DNA of 64,000 nucleotides from Sinomicrobium weinanense (GCF_018863395.1 NZ_JAHKRR010000002.1:496001-560000); one strand, 5' to 3'. Positions 1 through 8,898 are shown, counted from the stretch's first letter. Numbers and translations: made by a program. Notes: a model not told the origin generated them from the sequence alone.

Positions 1-1035
1 TTTAAGTTTGTCATCGAACAGTTTGTATACATTGTTGTTCTTTATAGTTCCCCTTCGGTACTTGTGGTCTTCTATGACCCCCTCTTCCTCATAATGGTTA
101 TAACTAAAATAATAATCTATATGGTCACTGCCGCCGGACACTGCGAAGGTATTGTTGTTAATACTTCCCACCTGCGCCAGTTCATTATACCAATCCGTAT
201 TATACAATTGCTGTTGTTGTAGTGTATAACCTCCAATGGCAGCAGCCCCTTCATTAAAATAATTGATATACTGGTCAGGGTTGGCCATTTTTACGGGATT
301 AAGTATACTTTTGGCCCCGTAAAAAGAATCAAAACTAAACCTGGCCTTTCCTTTCTTTCCCTGTTTAGTCGTAACAATAACTACTCCGTTTGCAGCCCGT
401 AAACCATAAATAGAGGCCGAAGACGCGTCTTTCAGGACATCCACTTTCAGAATATCAGAAGGGCTAATGGTTTTGATATTGTCCACGGGCATACCGTCTA
501 CGATATACAGCGGGTCCCTTCCGGAAAGTGCTGTACCAAGTCCCCGGATAATTACCGTCGGCGTGGCTCCCGGTTGGTCGCTGTTAATGATGTTGATTCC
601 CGGAACTTTTCCCTGGATAGCCTGGGTTGCCGTCAGCGCAGGTTGCCTTACAATATCTTCAGCTTCTATACTGCTTATAGAGCCGGTCAGGTCAGCTTTT
701 TTCTGGGTACCATATCCTACAACAACCACTTCGTCCAATTCTGAGGTGTCTTCCTGCAAGACAATATTCAGGGTGGTTTCGTCCCCCACCGTAACCTGCC
801 GGTCCTTAAAACCTACATAAGTCACCTCGAGGACTTCCCCGGGGGAGGCTTCAATACTAAAGTTTCCGTCGAAATCAGTTACTGCATACCTGTTGGTCCC
901 CTGTACTAAAATATTGGTACCGGGCAACGGCTGGTTATCCGCATCCGTCACTTTCCCCGTGATCGTATTTTGCGCATAAACGCCTGCGGGAAATATGGCA
1001 AGACAACATAGCAGCCAAAACAATTTTACCTTCAT
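1..1035 (-). CDS. SusC/RagA TonB-dependent receptor, N-terminal part (cut by window edge)
   Basis: The reading frame starts at the ATG at 1033-1035 and runs off the left edge, so only the first 345 residues are present. A signal peptide ends near VYAQ. It is followed by a carboxypeptidase-regulatory-like domain (ITGKVTDADNQPLPGTNI), the SusC linker DEVVVVGYGTQKK, and a plug domain with IQGKVPGINI, PLYIVDGMPVDNI and YGLRAANGVVIVTTK. Known role of the family: outer-membrane import of oligosaccharides together with a SusD lipoprotein, powered by TonB. The partner SusD should lie just beyond the left edge. Its upstream region (1036-1351) carries two blocks shared with the sulfatase at 1352-3034, so the two genes are probably co-regulated. 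Confidence 0.95.
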   Translation of the reverse strand, partial: MKVKLFWLLCCLAIFPAGVYAQNTITGKVTDADNQPLPGTNILVQGTNRYAVTDFDGNFSIEASPGEVLEVTYVGFKDRQVTVGDETTLNIVLQEDTSELDEVVVVGYGTQKKADLTGSISSIEAEDIVRQPALTATQAIQGKVPGINIINSDQPGATPTVIIRGLGTALSGRDPLYIVDGMPVDNIKTISPSDILKVDVLKDASSASIYGLRAANGVVIVTTKQGKKGKARFSFDSFYGAKSILNPVKMANPDQYINYFNEGAAAIGGYTLQQQQLYNTDWYNELAQVGSINNNTFAVSGGSDHIDYYFSYNHYEEEGVIEDHKYRRGTIKNNNVYKLFDDKLK

Positions 1036-1055
1036 AACAAAAGATTTGAATTTAG

Positions 1056-1089
1056 TCGAAGATAAAATTAGAGACTCCCCGTGTTTTAA
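1056..1089 (-). promoter_or_regulatory. Promoter-proximal block shared with the sulfatase gene
   Basis: Read on the minus strand this block contains GGAGTC, two variable bases, then TAATTTTATCTTC. The same arrangement occurs at 3177-3211 upstream of the sulfatase. TAATTTTA resembles a Bacteroidota -7 box (TAnnTTTG), and here would give a leader of about 20 nt before the SusC ATG. There is no TTG/TTTG at the -33 position, which fits a promoter needing an activator. The conservation is seen; the promoter role is inferred. Confidence 0.5.
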
Positions 1090-1192
1090 GATGTAGTAGT
1101 AGCACTACAAGAAAAGCGAAAAGCAAAAAAACATTCACAATTAATTAACAATCAACATATTAAAAAAACGAAAAAATTAAGCACTTCCTAAA

Positions 1193-1222
1193 ATTTTAAC
1201 ATGTTGATGTAGGAATGATGAG
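1193..1222 (-). promoter_or_regulatory. 30-bp upstream element, copy 1 (candidate activator site)
   Basis: This 30-bp segment matches 3304-3333 at 26 of 30 positions without gaps. On the plus strand both contain ATTTTAACAT, TGATGTA and AATGATGAG. It lies 123 nt upstream of the putative -7 box of the SusC gene. The rest of 1036-1351 is AT-rich and I see no gene in it. Confidence 0.5.
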
Positions 1223-1351
1223 TTGTTTTATCGCAAAACCCGAGACGTTTTTTTGTCGAAACATCAAATAACAGGTGTAAATTTTACCAGATATTGATGT
1301 TATATCCAAAATGATCCTGATCCCAGCCTTTTTTTATTAACATTTAACACC

Positions 1352-3034
1352 TCAATTCGCCCGGAAGGTTTTTGTTGTTCTCGGATTGACCGTAGCATTA
1401 TCGTGATCATTATACTTCAGGAACTTTTGATGAAGCCGTGCAACCGTTTCTTTATATGCTTCCTCTCCGATCAGGTTGTTTTCCTGCCCCAGGTCTTTGG
1501 AAAGGTCGTACAGTTCGGTAGCCTTATTATCCCTGTCTACCACAAGCACCAGGCTCCCTTCGCGGATGGCCCCGTCGTAGGCAAAGCCTGCCTGGTATAG
1601 AATAAACTCGTGCAGGGGATCGTCTTCCGCCTGCTGCCCTGTAAAAACGGGGAGCAGCGATGCGCTGTCCATAGCCTGGTCTTCTTCCATTTGTTGTTGG
1701 GTGAGTTCGTACATGGTGGCCACCCAGTCGTGCCCTACGATCAACTGATCGGACACTGTACCCGGTGGGATCACCGAACCTGTTTCTGAACCGTCTCCCC
1801 ATTTCGCGATAAAAGGGACCCTGTGCCCCCCTTCGTAAACAGAGGCCTTATAATCGCGTAACGGGCCGTTGTTATCGTGTTCAGGATCGCCATAGTGCGT
1901 TACATTAGGCCAGAGTGCCCCGTTGTCGCTTGTAAAGATGATCAGGGTATTATCTGCTATACCTTCTTCCTCGAGTTTATCCATGATCTTGCCGACCTGG
2001 AGGTCCAGTTCGTAAAGGACATCGGAAGTCATCGCCCCGGTAACTCCGTATACCTGTTCGTCAATAGTAGAAGGATCACCGTCAAAATCAAAGGGCGGCG
2101 AATGCGGCACGTGGATGGCCTGGGACGAGAAGTAGAGCATAAAAGGCTGATCTTTCCCCGTCTCCTCATTTTTCCGGAGATGTTTGTCTATAAAGCCTAC
2201 GGCGCCTTCGGTAAGTATAATACCTGCCTGGCTGGAATCGTAATCGACATCGCCCCGGGCCGGGATCCTTCCTGCTTCCACGATCTCAGACAAGCCGTTG
2301 TCGCTGACCCGGTAAAATCCGTTATTGAGCAAACGGGTGCTGGAATTGTCGGCAGGATTACCGGGATTGACCGGGCGGAACTTTCCGTTCTCAAAATACG
2401 CATAAGGTTCGTGCTGAATACCGCTGAGAAGGCCGAGCCAGTAATCGAAACCATGATCATTGAGGTTATCGCCGACGCCACGGCTGTAATCCATGGTATT
2501 CAGTTTTGCCTTTTCCCGGATCACTTTGCCTTCTTTGTCATAAACGTCACCGCCCAAATGCATTTTTCCGAAAAATGCAGTCCGGTATCCCGCTTCTTGC
2601 ATAACCTCACCCACGGTTATATGGCGACCGGCCTTTGTCCTGTCCCCATTATGACTAAAGCCTGAACTGTTGTTAACATCCCAGGACCCGCCGGGCCTGC
2701 CATTCCGGTAGGGATAACTCCCGGTTAACAGACTGAAACGCGAAGGGGCACACAGGGCTGCCGGCGCATGGGCATCGGTAAAGCGCATACCCTGCGCTGC
2801 AAGGCTATCGATATTTGGCGTGGGTACCTTTCCGCCATATACCCCGAGGTCTGCATATCCGACGTCATCGGCAAGGATAAATACCACATTCGGAAGCTGT
2901 TTGTCCCCGGCCCGGGTCTGAGCACTGATATTTGCACTTGTTATGGACAACAGCAATAACACCGCTTTTACTTTTATCAGACCGTATGAATTTCTGTAAG
3001 TTCCGGTCAATTTCCGTATATTTTTGTAGTTCAT
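1352..3034 (-). CDS. Family S1 (arylsulfatase-type) sulfatase
   Basis: A 560-residue exported sulfatase. The N-terminus carries a hydrophobic segment (KAVLLLLSITSANISAQ) about 20 residues in, so translation may begin later than the ATG at 3034. PNVVFILADDVGYADLG supplies the metal-binding aspartates. The formylglycine signature C-A-P-S-R-x4-T-G starts at Cys95, which must be converted to formylglycine for activity. KMHLGG, HVPHSPP, TSDNGALWP and the EGGHRVPFIAKW segment are typical S1 features. It lies between the propeller regulator and a SusC gene and shares that SusC's upstream elements, so it probably removes sulfate esters from the glycan handled by that locus. The exact sulfate position cannot be read from the sequence. 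Confidence 0.93.
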   Translation of the reverse strand: MNYKNIRKLTGTYRNSYGLIKVKAVLLLLSITSANISAQTRAGDKQLPNVVFILADDVGYADLGVYGGKVPTPNIDSLAAQGMRFTDAHAPAALCAPSRFSLLTGSYPYRNGRPGGSWDVNNSSGFSHNGDRTKAGRHITVGEVMQEAGYRTAFFGKMHLGGDVYDKEGKVIREKAKLNTMDYSRGVGDNLNDHGFDYWLGLLSGIQHEPYAYFENGKFRPVNPGNPADNSSTRLLNNGFYRVSDNGLSEIVEAGRIPARGDVDYDSSQAGIILTEGAVGFIDKHLRKNEETGKDQPFMLYFSSQAIHVPHSPPFDFDGDPSTIDEQVYGVTGAMTSDVLYELDLQVGKIMDKLEEEGIADNTLIIFTSDNGALWPNVTHYGDPEHDNNGPLRDYKASVYEGGHRVPFIAKWGDGSETGSVIPPGTVSDQLIVGHDWVATMYELTQQQMEEDQAMDSASLLPVFTGQQAEDDPLHEFILYQAGFAYDGAIREGSLVLVVDRDNKATELYDLSKDLGQENNLIGEEAYKETVARLHQKFLKYNDHDNATVNPRTTKTFRAN

Positions 3035-3176
3035 AAAAATTTTGATTAGTATGTTTTGAAATTAATTCTTTTAAAAAAATCGTCGGTCAGAGGTGATTTT
3101 GCGTCCGCCAGATTTTTCCGAAAGCTCCTTTGCCTATATTATTTTAGCATGCAATACCTGTGCTAAAACCTAAGTT

Positions 3177-3211
3177 CCGTAGAAGATAAAATTAAGGACT
3201 CCTTCGCTTTA
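3177..3211 (-). promoter_or_regulatory. Promoter-proximal block of the sulfatase gene
   Basis: On the minus strand this reads GGAGTC, two bases, TAATTTTATCTTC, matching the block at 1056-1089 upstream of SusC. The implied leader before the sulfatase ATG is about 145 nt, longer than for SusC. Confidence 0.5.
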
Positions 3212-3303
3212 TGTGTTGGCCGTAATGTTATAAAGAAGTTTGAATATTACAATATACTAAAAACCAATCAATTACAAACAGGATATGTAATCAACTCTTC
3301 ACG

Positions 3304-3333
3304 ATTTTAACATAATGATGTAATAATGATGAG
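3304..3333 (-). promoter_or_regulatory. 30-bp upstream element, copy 2 (candidate activator site)
   Basis: Second copy of the element at 1193-1222 (26/30 identical). It lies 109 nt upstream of the putative -7 box, against 122 nt in copy 1. It also lies directly downstream, in transcriptional order, of the gene for the propeller/LuxR-type regulator at 3562-6321, the natural candidate to bind it (inference). Confidence 0.5.
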
Positions 3334-3374
3334 GCTGTTTTTACTGAAAATCCACTTTTATTTTTGACAGATAT

Positions 3375-3566
3375 CTAAGAAACTGTTTAAATTTTATCCT
3401 CCGGTTCTTTTATTCGTCTTTTTCCGCCATGCTTCGGCTTCACTCAGCAACCGTACTTCAGCTATTTTTCGACACGTAGCTTAGGCTATGTGTCTCAAAA
3501 TATCTTCGCCTGACGAAAAAATACACTATAAAATATTCCAAAAACAAATTTTAAACAGTTTCTAAA
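3375..3566. repeat. About 190-bp non-coding element with terminal inverted repeats (MITE-like)
   Basis: The ends carry exact 14-bp inverted repeats with core AGAAACTGTTTAAA (3378-3391 and, inverted, 3550-3563), and the similarity continues a few bases further. Inside, GACACGTAGC at 3471-3480 pairs with GCTATGTGTC at 3485-3494 around a 4-nt loop. A weaker second pair is formed by the segments near 3412-3430 and 3500-3520. No reading frame is present. The right end overlaps the TAG stop codon of the regulator gene at 3562-3564. A small non-autonomous element or a structured extragenic repeat are both possible. The rest of the 3035-3561 gap holds the two regulatory blocks listed separately. Confidence 0.55.
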
Positions 3567-6321
3567 TAACCATTAAAAATTTCACCAGATCCTGATCTTT
3601 GTCCAGCCCGAGCTTCTTGCGGAGGCGATACCGGTGTATTTCCACCCCTCTCAGTGTAATCCCCATAAGCGGGGCGATTTCTTTGGAAGTAAGGTTCATT
3701 TTCAGGTATCCGCACAGTTTCATGTCTTTGGTGGTCAGCTTCGGATAACGCTGGACGAGTCTTTTGAAGAAGTCGTCGTGAAGTTCGTTAAAATTGGTCT
3801 CGAAAACCTGCCAGTCCTCCTGGTTGTGTATGGCTTCCGTCGTCTTGCTTATCAGGCTCTTTACCCGGTATTCGTTGACATTGTTGTTCCTTATTCTGCG
3901 AAGTTCATTCTGTATTTCCAGGATCAGCTCGTTCTTTTTACTGATCATCAGGGTAGAGTTCATCAGCTCTTTCTGCTTCATCTTCACTTCTTTCTCCAGG
4001 TTTTCCCGTTCCAGGATCTCCAGCTTTCGCTGTTTTTCCTGGTACATACGCCGGGTGAGTTTTCTTTGATGGTCCCTGATCAGCTTCTTGTTCCACCAGA
4101 AGAGGAAGTAGACCCCGGCCAGGAAGATCAGAAGATATACGATTTTCATAGGAACAGACAAATACCAGGGGGGATGGATCCGGAAACTATAACGTAGGGC
4201 CGCCGGGCTTTCCGGGCCGAGGGAAACCGGCCAGACCTCAAGATCATACGTTCCATAGGTGAGGTTTTGCAGGAGAAGTGTTCCGTTCTCTACCCTGCCT
4301 TCCTGGGCCATGGAACCGGACAACCGGTAACTGAAATCCTGCCGGAAATGATTGGGGTAATACATGGAAAACCGGATACTACGGGCATTCTTAAAAGGTA
4401 TGCCCGGGTTTTGCGAAAAAGCATAGGGCGTATAATTGGTCTCAACCCTGGTTATCTGTACGGTATCTGTAAGCGGCCTGTTCTGCCTTTTCCTGTATTT
4501 GTAGAGATTAAACTCGGCAAAACCGTCGTTCAGGGTAAAATAGTAGAGGGAATCGTTCTTTTTAACCACCTTTTCAAACAAAGGGGTCAGCCGCCGTACC
4601 AGTTCTTTCTGGGCAATGACCGTATCCCTGGCCAGATCTGTATAAATGATCCCGTTTTTCCCGGTATCCGTAAACCAATAGTGCCCCTGGTCCTGAAAAA
4701 GCAGTTTTTTTCCGGTATATTTTTCAAAGGGTATAAACTCTTCCAGGTGGTCCTTTACGGGATTATAGGTATACCAGTTCCCCGAATTGTACAGGGCTAT
4801 GTCATTGCCCACACGGAACACCTGCGTCCTGAAATCCTTTAATTTACTGTTGCTGAACTCTCTTTCTACGGTGGCATTCCTGTAATCGTTACTCAGCTTT
4901 ATACGGAAAAACCCCTTGTAGGGATGCGACGCCCATATGGAGTGGCGGTTCTCAAAAACTATATTGTCTATCGGGAAACCTATGCCCTTAACCGGGCTTA
5001 CTTCCCATTTTCCACCCCGGTAAACGAACAGGGTCAGGCCTATATAGGTACACTGAATATAAGTGTTTTCCTTTCCGGGCACTTTACGGATACGATACCC
5101 TCCGGAAAAACTGGAGATCTTTTCAAAGGAATTGTTACTGATATCGTACGTCCCCGTGTTATGTCCGCAGAGCAGCCTTCCGCCCACCACCTCAAGGTCC
5201 CATACATGCCCCTGGGAATTTTCGAGGAATACCAGCTCATCTCCCCTGAAATAATACACCCCGGTATTACTCCCCATATAGATGGTGTTATTGTAAAAGG
5301 CAATATCATAAACCGTACCCAGCTCTCCACTGCCCTCCTTATAAAAGGAAAATTCCGAGTTTACTTTTATCGCATCCACTCCCATGTCCAGGGCCAGCCA
5401 CAGGTTATCTCCGCGAATATCAAGGCCGAGTACCGTATTGTTCTGGAGCCCGAGATGCCTGTTGATATACTTCGTGGCACCCGTTTCTCTATGATATATG
5501 ATAACCCCGTTCTTTATAGTGCCAAATACAACCCGGTTTTTCCCGAGGAGATGTATTTTATTCAGTTCATAGGCCTTGAGGGAACCGTTTATGGCATCGT
5601 CCCATTTTTTAAGACCCGGATACCGGAAATCATAACTGAAACACCCCTGTGACTTGGTTCCGATGATAAGTTCGTCCCCATTAACCACCAGATCTGCAAT
5701 GGGGTCGTCAATTTCATCCGTACCTTCCAGGAGTGCGATATTGCCCTGTTCGGTATACCGGTAAACTTCCCCGTTATTTTTTCCGAGGATAAGTTCCTGT
5801 TGATAGGACGCGATCTTGGTAATGATGAATCCCGGGTTTAATACGGTTATTTTTTCCCCGTTATAAATATAGACCGTACTAAAGGAACGGAACACAATGT
5901 TTTTCCCCCACCTGATGATCTCCCAGAACTCCTCATTCTTAAACTTATGTGCGGGATCTATATGCGAGGTCAGGGACGTATATTCATAATCCCCGAAATC
6001 ATTTTTTTCCCAGTACCCGAATTCTTCGTAAGACCCGGTATACACCCTGTTGCCATCACAAAATACCGACCTGATGATGGTCCTGTTCGGCAAAGTATAA
6101 AGTTTCCAGTGCTGTCCGTTGAACACCAGTAACCCCTGGTGATTGGCCACGAATGTCAACCCCTGGTCATTAGTGGCAATATCCCAGTTCTGGTTGGCTG
6201 CTTCGTAATCGTTTACGGAAAAATTGGTAACGGGAAGAACGGCCTGCTGCGAACAGACTTTTCCTATACCCAGGACAAGCCAGGCAAAAAATAAAAAATA
6301 TGCTGTAACATGCTGCAACAT
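3562..6321 (-). CDS. Membrane-bound propeller/Y_Y_Y sensor with LuxR-type HTH
   Basis: A 919-residue one-component regulator. In order: signal sequence (to about residue 25, ending KVCSQQ); a long beta-propeller sensor region with repeats of the two-component-propeller kind (about 30-600); a Y_Y_Y-type Ig-like domain (about 630-720); one transmembrane helix (MKIVYLLIFLAGVYFLFWW); a basic coiled coil rich in Lys and Glu; and a C-terminal helix-turn-helix (LTSKEIAPLMGITLRGVEIHRY) like that of LuxR proteins. No kinase or receiver domain is present. The layout implies that periplasmic ligand binding is passed straight to a DNA-binding domain. It lies beside the left PUL and probably controls it. 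The TAG stop falls in the terminal repeat of the element at 3375-3566, but the C-terminus looks complete. Confidence 0.9.
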   Translation of the reverse strand: MLQHVTAYFLFFAWLVLGIGKVCSQQAVLPVTNFSVNDYEAANQNWDIATNDQGLTFVANHQGLLVFNGQHWKLYTLPNRTIIRSVFCDGNRVYTGSYEEFGYWEKNDFGDYEYTSLTSHIDPAHKFKNEEFWEIIRWGKNIVFRSFSTVYIYNGEKITVLNPGFIITKIASYQQELILGKNNGEVYRYTEQGNIALLEGTDEIDDPIADLVVNGDELIIGTKSQGCFSYDFRYPGLKKWDDAINGSLKAYELNKIHLLGKNRVVFGTIKNGVIIYHRETGATKYINRHLGLQNNTVLGLDIRGDNLWLALDMGVDAIKVNSEFSFYKEGSGELGTVYDIAFYNNTIYMGSNTGVYYFRGDELVFLENSQGHVWDLEVVGGRLLCGHNTGTYDISNNSFEKISSFSGGYRIRKVPGKENTYIQCTYIGLTLFVYRGGKWEVSPVKGIGFPIDNIVFENRHSIWASHPYKGFFRIKLSNDYRNATVEREFSNSKLKDFRTQVFRVGNDIALYNSGNWYTYNPVKDHLEEFIPFEKYTGKKLLFQDQGHYWFTDTGKNGIIYTDLARDTVIAQKELVRRLTPLFEKVVKKNDSLYYFTLNDGFAEFNLYKYRKRQNRPLTDTVQITRVETNYTPYAFSQNPGIPFKNARSIRFSMYYPNHFRQDFSYRLSGSMAQEGRVENGTLLLQNLTYGTYDLEVWPVSLGPESPAALRYSFRIHPPWYLSVPMKIVYLLIFLAGVYFLFWWNKKLIRDHQRKLTRRMYQEKQRKLEILERENLEKEVKMKQKELMNSTLMISKKNELILEIQNELRRIRNNNVNEYRVKSLISKTTEAIHNQEDWQVFETNFNELHDDFFKRLVQRYPKLTTKDMKLCGYLKMNLTSKEIAPLMGITLRGVEIHRYRLRKKLGLDKDQDLVKFLMVI

Positions 6322-6515
6322 TTCTGGTCTATATGGTTGGTGGCACCCGGCAAATACGGACCGGATCGTAAAGAGGCCGTGAATTTAAGGTGAAACCGGT
6401 AAAAAACAGCTCCCGGGGCTAAAATATTTCAAATTTGATTAAACTTTTTGTAACATTTAAGGTCAATAATACGTATAACCACTAGCATAAGCAATTATAC
6501 ACTTTAAAAAAATTC

Positions 6516-6521
6516 AAGGAG
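6516..6521 (+). promoter_or_regulatory. Strong Shine-Dalgarno sequence of rpoD
   Basis: AAGGAG sits 8 nt before the rpoD ATG. Most genes in this window lack a clear Shine-Dalgarno sequence, as is usual in Bacteroidota, so this one is notable and supports the chosen start. The region 6322-6529 also contains the divergent promoter of the regulator; I could not place a convincing -7/-33 pair there. Confidence 0.6.
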
Positions 6522-6529
6522 ACGATTAG

Positions 6530-7393
6530 ATGAGACAGCTGAAAATTACGAAGCAGGTAACCAACAGGGAAACTGCTTCCCTGGATAAGTACCTTCAGGA
6601 AATAGGGAAAGTTGACTTAATTACTGCAGATGAAGAGGTGGAATTGGCACAACGCATCAAGGCCGGGGACCAGAGAGCCCTGGAAAAACTGACAAAAGCC
6701 AATTTGCGTTTCGTTGTATCTGTTGCCAAGCAGTATCAAAATCAAGGGTTAACACTTCCCGACCTGATCAATGAAGGTAATCTGGGACTTATTAAAGCCG
6801 CGCAGCGTTTTGACGAAACCCGTGGTTTTAAATTCATTTCGTATGCGGTTTGGTGGATACGCCAGTCTATATTACAGGCACTGGCAGAGCAGTCGCGTAT
6901 TGTGCGCCTGCCCTTGAACAAGATTGGTTCCATAAACAAGATCAATAAGACCTATGCATTCCTGGAGCAGGCCCATGAGCGTGTTCCCTCGGCCGAAGAA
7001 ATAGCCAAGGAACTGGATATGACGGTAAACGACGTTAAAGAGTCCATGAAGAACTCCGGACGTCACGTTTCTATGGATGCCCCCCTGGTGGAAGGCGAAG
7101 ATTCCAACCTGTATGACGTTTTGCGCAGTGGAGAATCGCCCAACCCGGACAAGGACCTCCTGCACGAATCCCTTCGTACGGAGATCGAAAGGGCCCTGGA
7201 AACCCTTACGCCGCGTGAAGCCGACGTGATCCGCCTGTATTTCGGCCTGGGCGACCAGCATCCGATGACACTGGAAGAAATAGGCGAAACCTTTGACCTG
7301 ACCCGCGAACGCGTACGCCAGATCAAGGAAAAAGCTATCAGAAGGTTGAAACATACCTCACGTAGTAAAATATTAAAAACCTATCTGGGCTAA
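6530..7393 (+). CDS. rpoD: Primary RNA polymerase sigma factor (sigma-70 family, RpoD/SigA)
   Basis: A 287-residue sigma factor of the short Bacteroidota primary type, lacking the long region 1.1 and non-conserved region of the E. coli protein. Region 1.2 is at [21 protein letters not shown]. Region 2 has [20 protein letters not shown] and the -10 recognition and melting helix [17 protein letters not shown]. Region 3 covers about 125-200. Region 4 has the [23 protein letters not shown] near the C-terminus. It directs the core polymerase to promoters with the TAnnTTTG -7 box, the pattern seen at several genes here. It is flanked by PULs on both sides, so these loci are inserted around a conserved housekeeping gene. 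Confidence 0.97.
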   Translation: MRQLKITKQVTNRETASLDKYLQEIGKVDLITADEEVELAQRIKAGDQRALEKLTKANLRFVVSVAKQYQNQGLTLPDLINEGNLGLIKAAQRFDETRGFKFISYAVWWIRQSILQALAEQSRIVRLPLNKIGSINKINKTYAFLEQAHERVPSAEEIAKELDMTVNDVKESMKNSGRHVSMDAPLVEGEDSNLYDVLRSGESPNPDKDLLHESLRTEIERALETLTPREADVIRLYFGLGDQHPMTLEEIGETFDLTRERVRQIKEKAIRRLKHTSRSKILKTYLG

Positions 7394-7400
7394 CAACCCC

Positions 7401-7432
7401 GATAGAGACGCACGGCCGCGCGTCTCAACGAG
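7401..7432. repeat. Palindromic extragenic repeat, copy 1
   Basis: GATAGAGACGCACGGCCG followed by CGCGTCTCAACGAG. It forms a stem of GAGACGC and its complement around CACGGCCG, with one mismatch. It lies 8 nt after the rpoD stop codon. A near-identical copy is at 8369-8400. Confidence 0.7.
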
Positions 7433-7546
7433 AAAAGAACCGTTAGGTTAAATTTATATGATACCCGGATCCCCTCCCTTCGGGAAACACGGACGGGAAC
7501 AGCAACAACAGTTTATCATAACTGTTCGTTTTTTGATTGATGGATG

Positions 7547-7576
7547 AACTCCGGTTGATTACCGGAGTTTTTCTTT
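7547..7576 (+). terminator. Rho-independent terminator downstream of rpoD
   Basis: AACTCCGG and CCGGAGTT form an 8-bp stem around a TTGATTA loop, followed by a T-rich tail (TTTTCTTT). It separates rpoD from rpe. Confidence 0.75.
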
Positions 7577-7646
7577 CCCCCTATCCCATCCCCAAGTCAA
7601 AGATTTCCCCTATTTTTACCCCCGTAAAACAACACAACACTTCAAC

Positions 7647-8309
7647 ATGGACCAAAAACTGATAGCCCCTTCCGTACTGGCAGCCGATTTTGCCAACCTG
7701 CAACGCGATATCGAAATGGTAAACCAAAGTGAGGCCGACTGGTTTCACATCGACATCATGGACGGGGTTTTCGTTCCCAATATCTCTTTCGGTATGCCTG
7801 TGCTCGAAGCCATAAAAAGGCATGCTCAAAAAACCATAGATGTCCACCTCATGATCGTCGATCCCGATCGCTACATCAAGACTTTTGCTGCCCTGGGAGC
7901 CAATAACCTTACCGTACATTACGAGGCTTGTACCCACCTTCACAGAACCTTGCAGGCTATCAAGGCCGAAGGGATGAAAGCCGGTGTTGCGCTGAACCCG
8001 CATACCAACGTAGCGCTTCTCGAAGATGTTATCAATGATATTGACCTGGTCTGCGTAATGAGTGTCAACCCCGGGTTCGGCGGGCAGTCTTTTATCGAAA
8101 ATACCTATAAAAAAGTATCACAACTCAAAGAACTGATCCTGAAAAACAATGCCAGGACCCTTATTGAGATCGATGGTGGAGTATCTTCAAAAAATGCCAG
8201 GCAACTGGTCGATGCAGGAGCCGATGTTCTTGTAGCGGGAAGTTTCGTCTTTAAAAGCGATGCGCCTCAGCAAACCATCAGGGACCTCAGCGCACTGGCC
8301 AATAGCTGA
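7647..8309 (+). CDS. rpe: Ribulose-phosphate 3-epimerase
   Basis: A 220-residue TIM-barrel enzyme interconverting ribulose 5-phosphate and xylulose 5-phosphate in the cytoplasmic pentose phosphate pathway. Visible family motifs: IAPSVLAADFANL at the N-terminus, HIDIMDGVFVPN with the metal-binding His and catalytic Asp, VHLMIVDP, MSVNPGFGGQSFI, and EIDGGV plus AGSFVFK for phosphate and the second catalytic Asp. Full family length, no anomaly. It has its own intergenic space with a terminator on each side, so it is probably a single-gene unit. Confidence 0.97.
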   Translation: MDQKLIAPSVLAADFANLQRDIEMVNQSEADWFHIDIMDGVFVPNISFGMPVLEAIKRHAQKTIDVHLMIVDPDRYIKTFAALGANNLTVHYEACTHLHRTLQAIKAEGMKAGVALNPHTNVALLEDVINDIDLVCVMSVNPGFGGQSFIENTYKKVSQLKELILKNNARTLIEIDGGVSSKNARQLVDAGADVLVAGSFVFKSDAPQQTIRDLSALANS

Positions 8310-8368
8310 TATTACTATTCTGTCGGATTTCCTTTTCCGATAATACCCTAATAATATATAATTCCACC

Positions 8369-8450
8369 GATAGAGACGCACGGCCGTGCGTCTCAACGAG
8401 GACAGCCCAAGAATCAGGACAAGGCCGTGGGTCTCAACGAGGACAGCCCC
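8369..8450. repeat. Palindromic extragenic repeats, copies 2 and 3
   Basis: Copy 2 (8369-8400) contains a perfect 22-bp palindrome at 8373-8394 centred on CGGCCG, flanked as in copy 1 by GATA and AACGAG. Copy 3 (8421-8450) keeps only the right half (AAGGCCGTGGGTCTCAACGAG). Copies 2 and 3 are both followed by GACAGCCC, so AACGAGGACAGCCC is a 14-bp direct repeat. The rest of the 673-bp gap 8310-8982 holds two hairpins and one short reading frame listed below; otherwise I see nothing. Confidence 0.7.
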
Positions 8451-8612
8451 GAAAATATTGAGGTAGGCTGCACGTTTTAAACCTGAAAATGAAAAAAGCC
8501 CGTCCATCATTGATTTTTTGTTATTCAGTAGTAAAATTCTGTTATACGTAGAAAAATATTTACACGTATAATAAATTTTCCTACTTTTAAATGATTTACC
8601 AGACGTTTATTC

Positions 8613-8638
8613 GGTCCGTCCCGAAAGCGGACCTTTCT
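8613..8638 (+). terminator. Hairpin terminator
   Basis: GGTCCG and CGGACC pair around TCCCGAAAG, followed by TTTCTT. It may terminate rpe transcription. Confidence 0.5.
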
Positions 8639-8673
8639 TATCACTCCTTTTTTGACGAAAAGGCCCTATGATC

Positions 8674-8707
8674 AAAGTCCGTCCCCCTTTTCCGGGAGAC
8701 GGACTTT
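8674..8707 (+). terminator. Second hairpin terminator
   Basis: AAAGTCCGTC (8674-8683) pairs perfectly with GACGGACTTT (8698-8707) around a 14-nt loop, followed by TCTTTGAT. The stem shares GTCCGTC with the preceding hairpin, so the two may be a tandem terminator or copies of one repeat. Confidence 0.55.
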
Positions 8708-8814
8708 TCTTTGATCTTCTCCCAAAATGCAAAGAATACCCTCTTTATTTATCATTTTAGCCGCAAAAAAGCCCGGTTTTTATCAATAATATCATACATC
8801 ATCACCACATCAAT

Positions 8815-8898
8815 ATGTTAAAACAAAGCGATATAAGACATGTAGCAAAAGCACATAACACACTTAAAAACAACCGATTAAATCAAATTGAATTCTAA
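8815..8898 (+). CDS. Possible 27-residue small protein
   Basis: An ATG-started frame beginning MLKQSDIRHVAKAH and ending in TAA. It is basic, with no membrane segment and no recognised family. It lies 85 nt before the lipoprotein sulfatase on the same strand. No clear Shine-Dalgarno sequence. It may be chance; listed because it sits in an otherwise empty gap. Confidence 0.2.
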   Translation: MLKQSDIRHVAKAHNTLKNNRLNQIEF

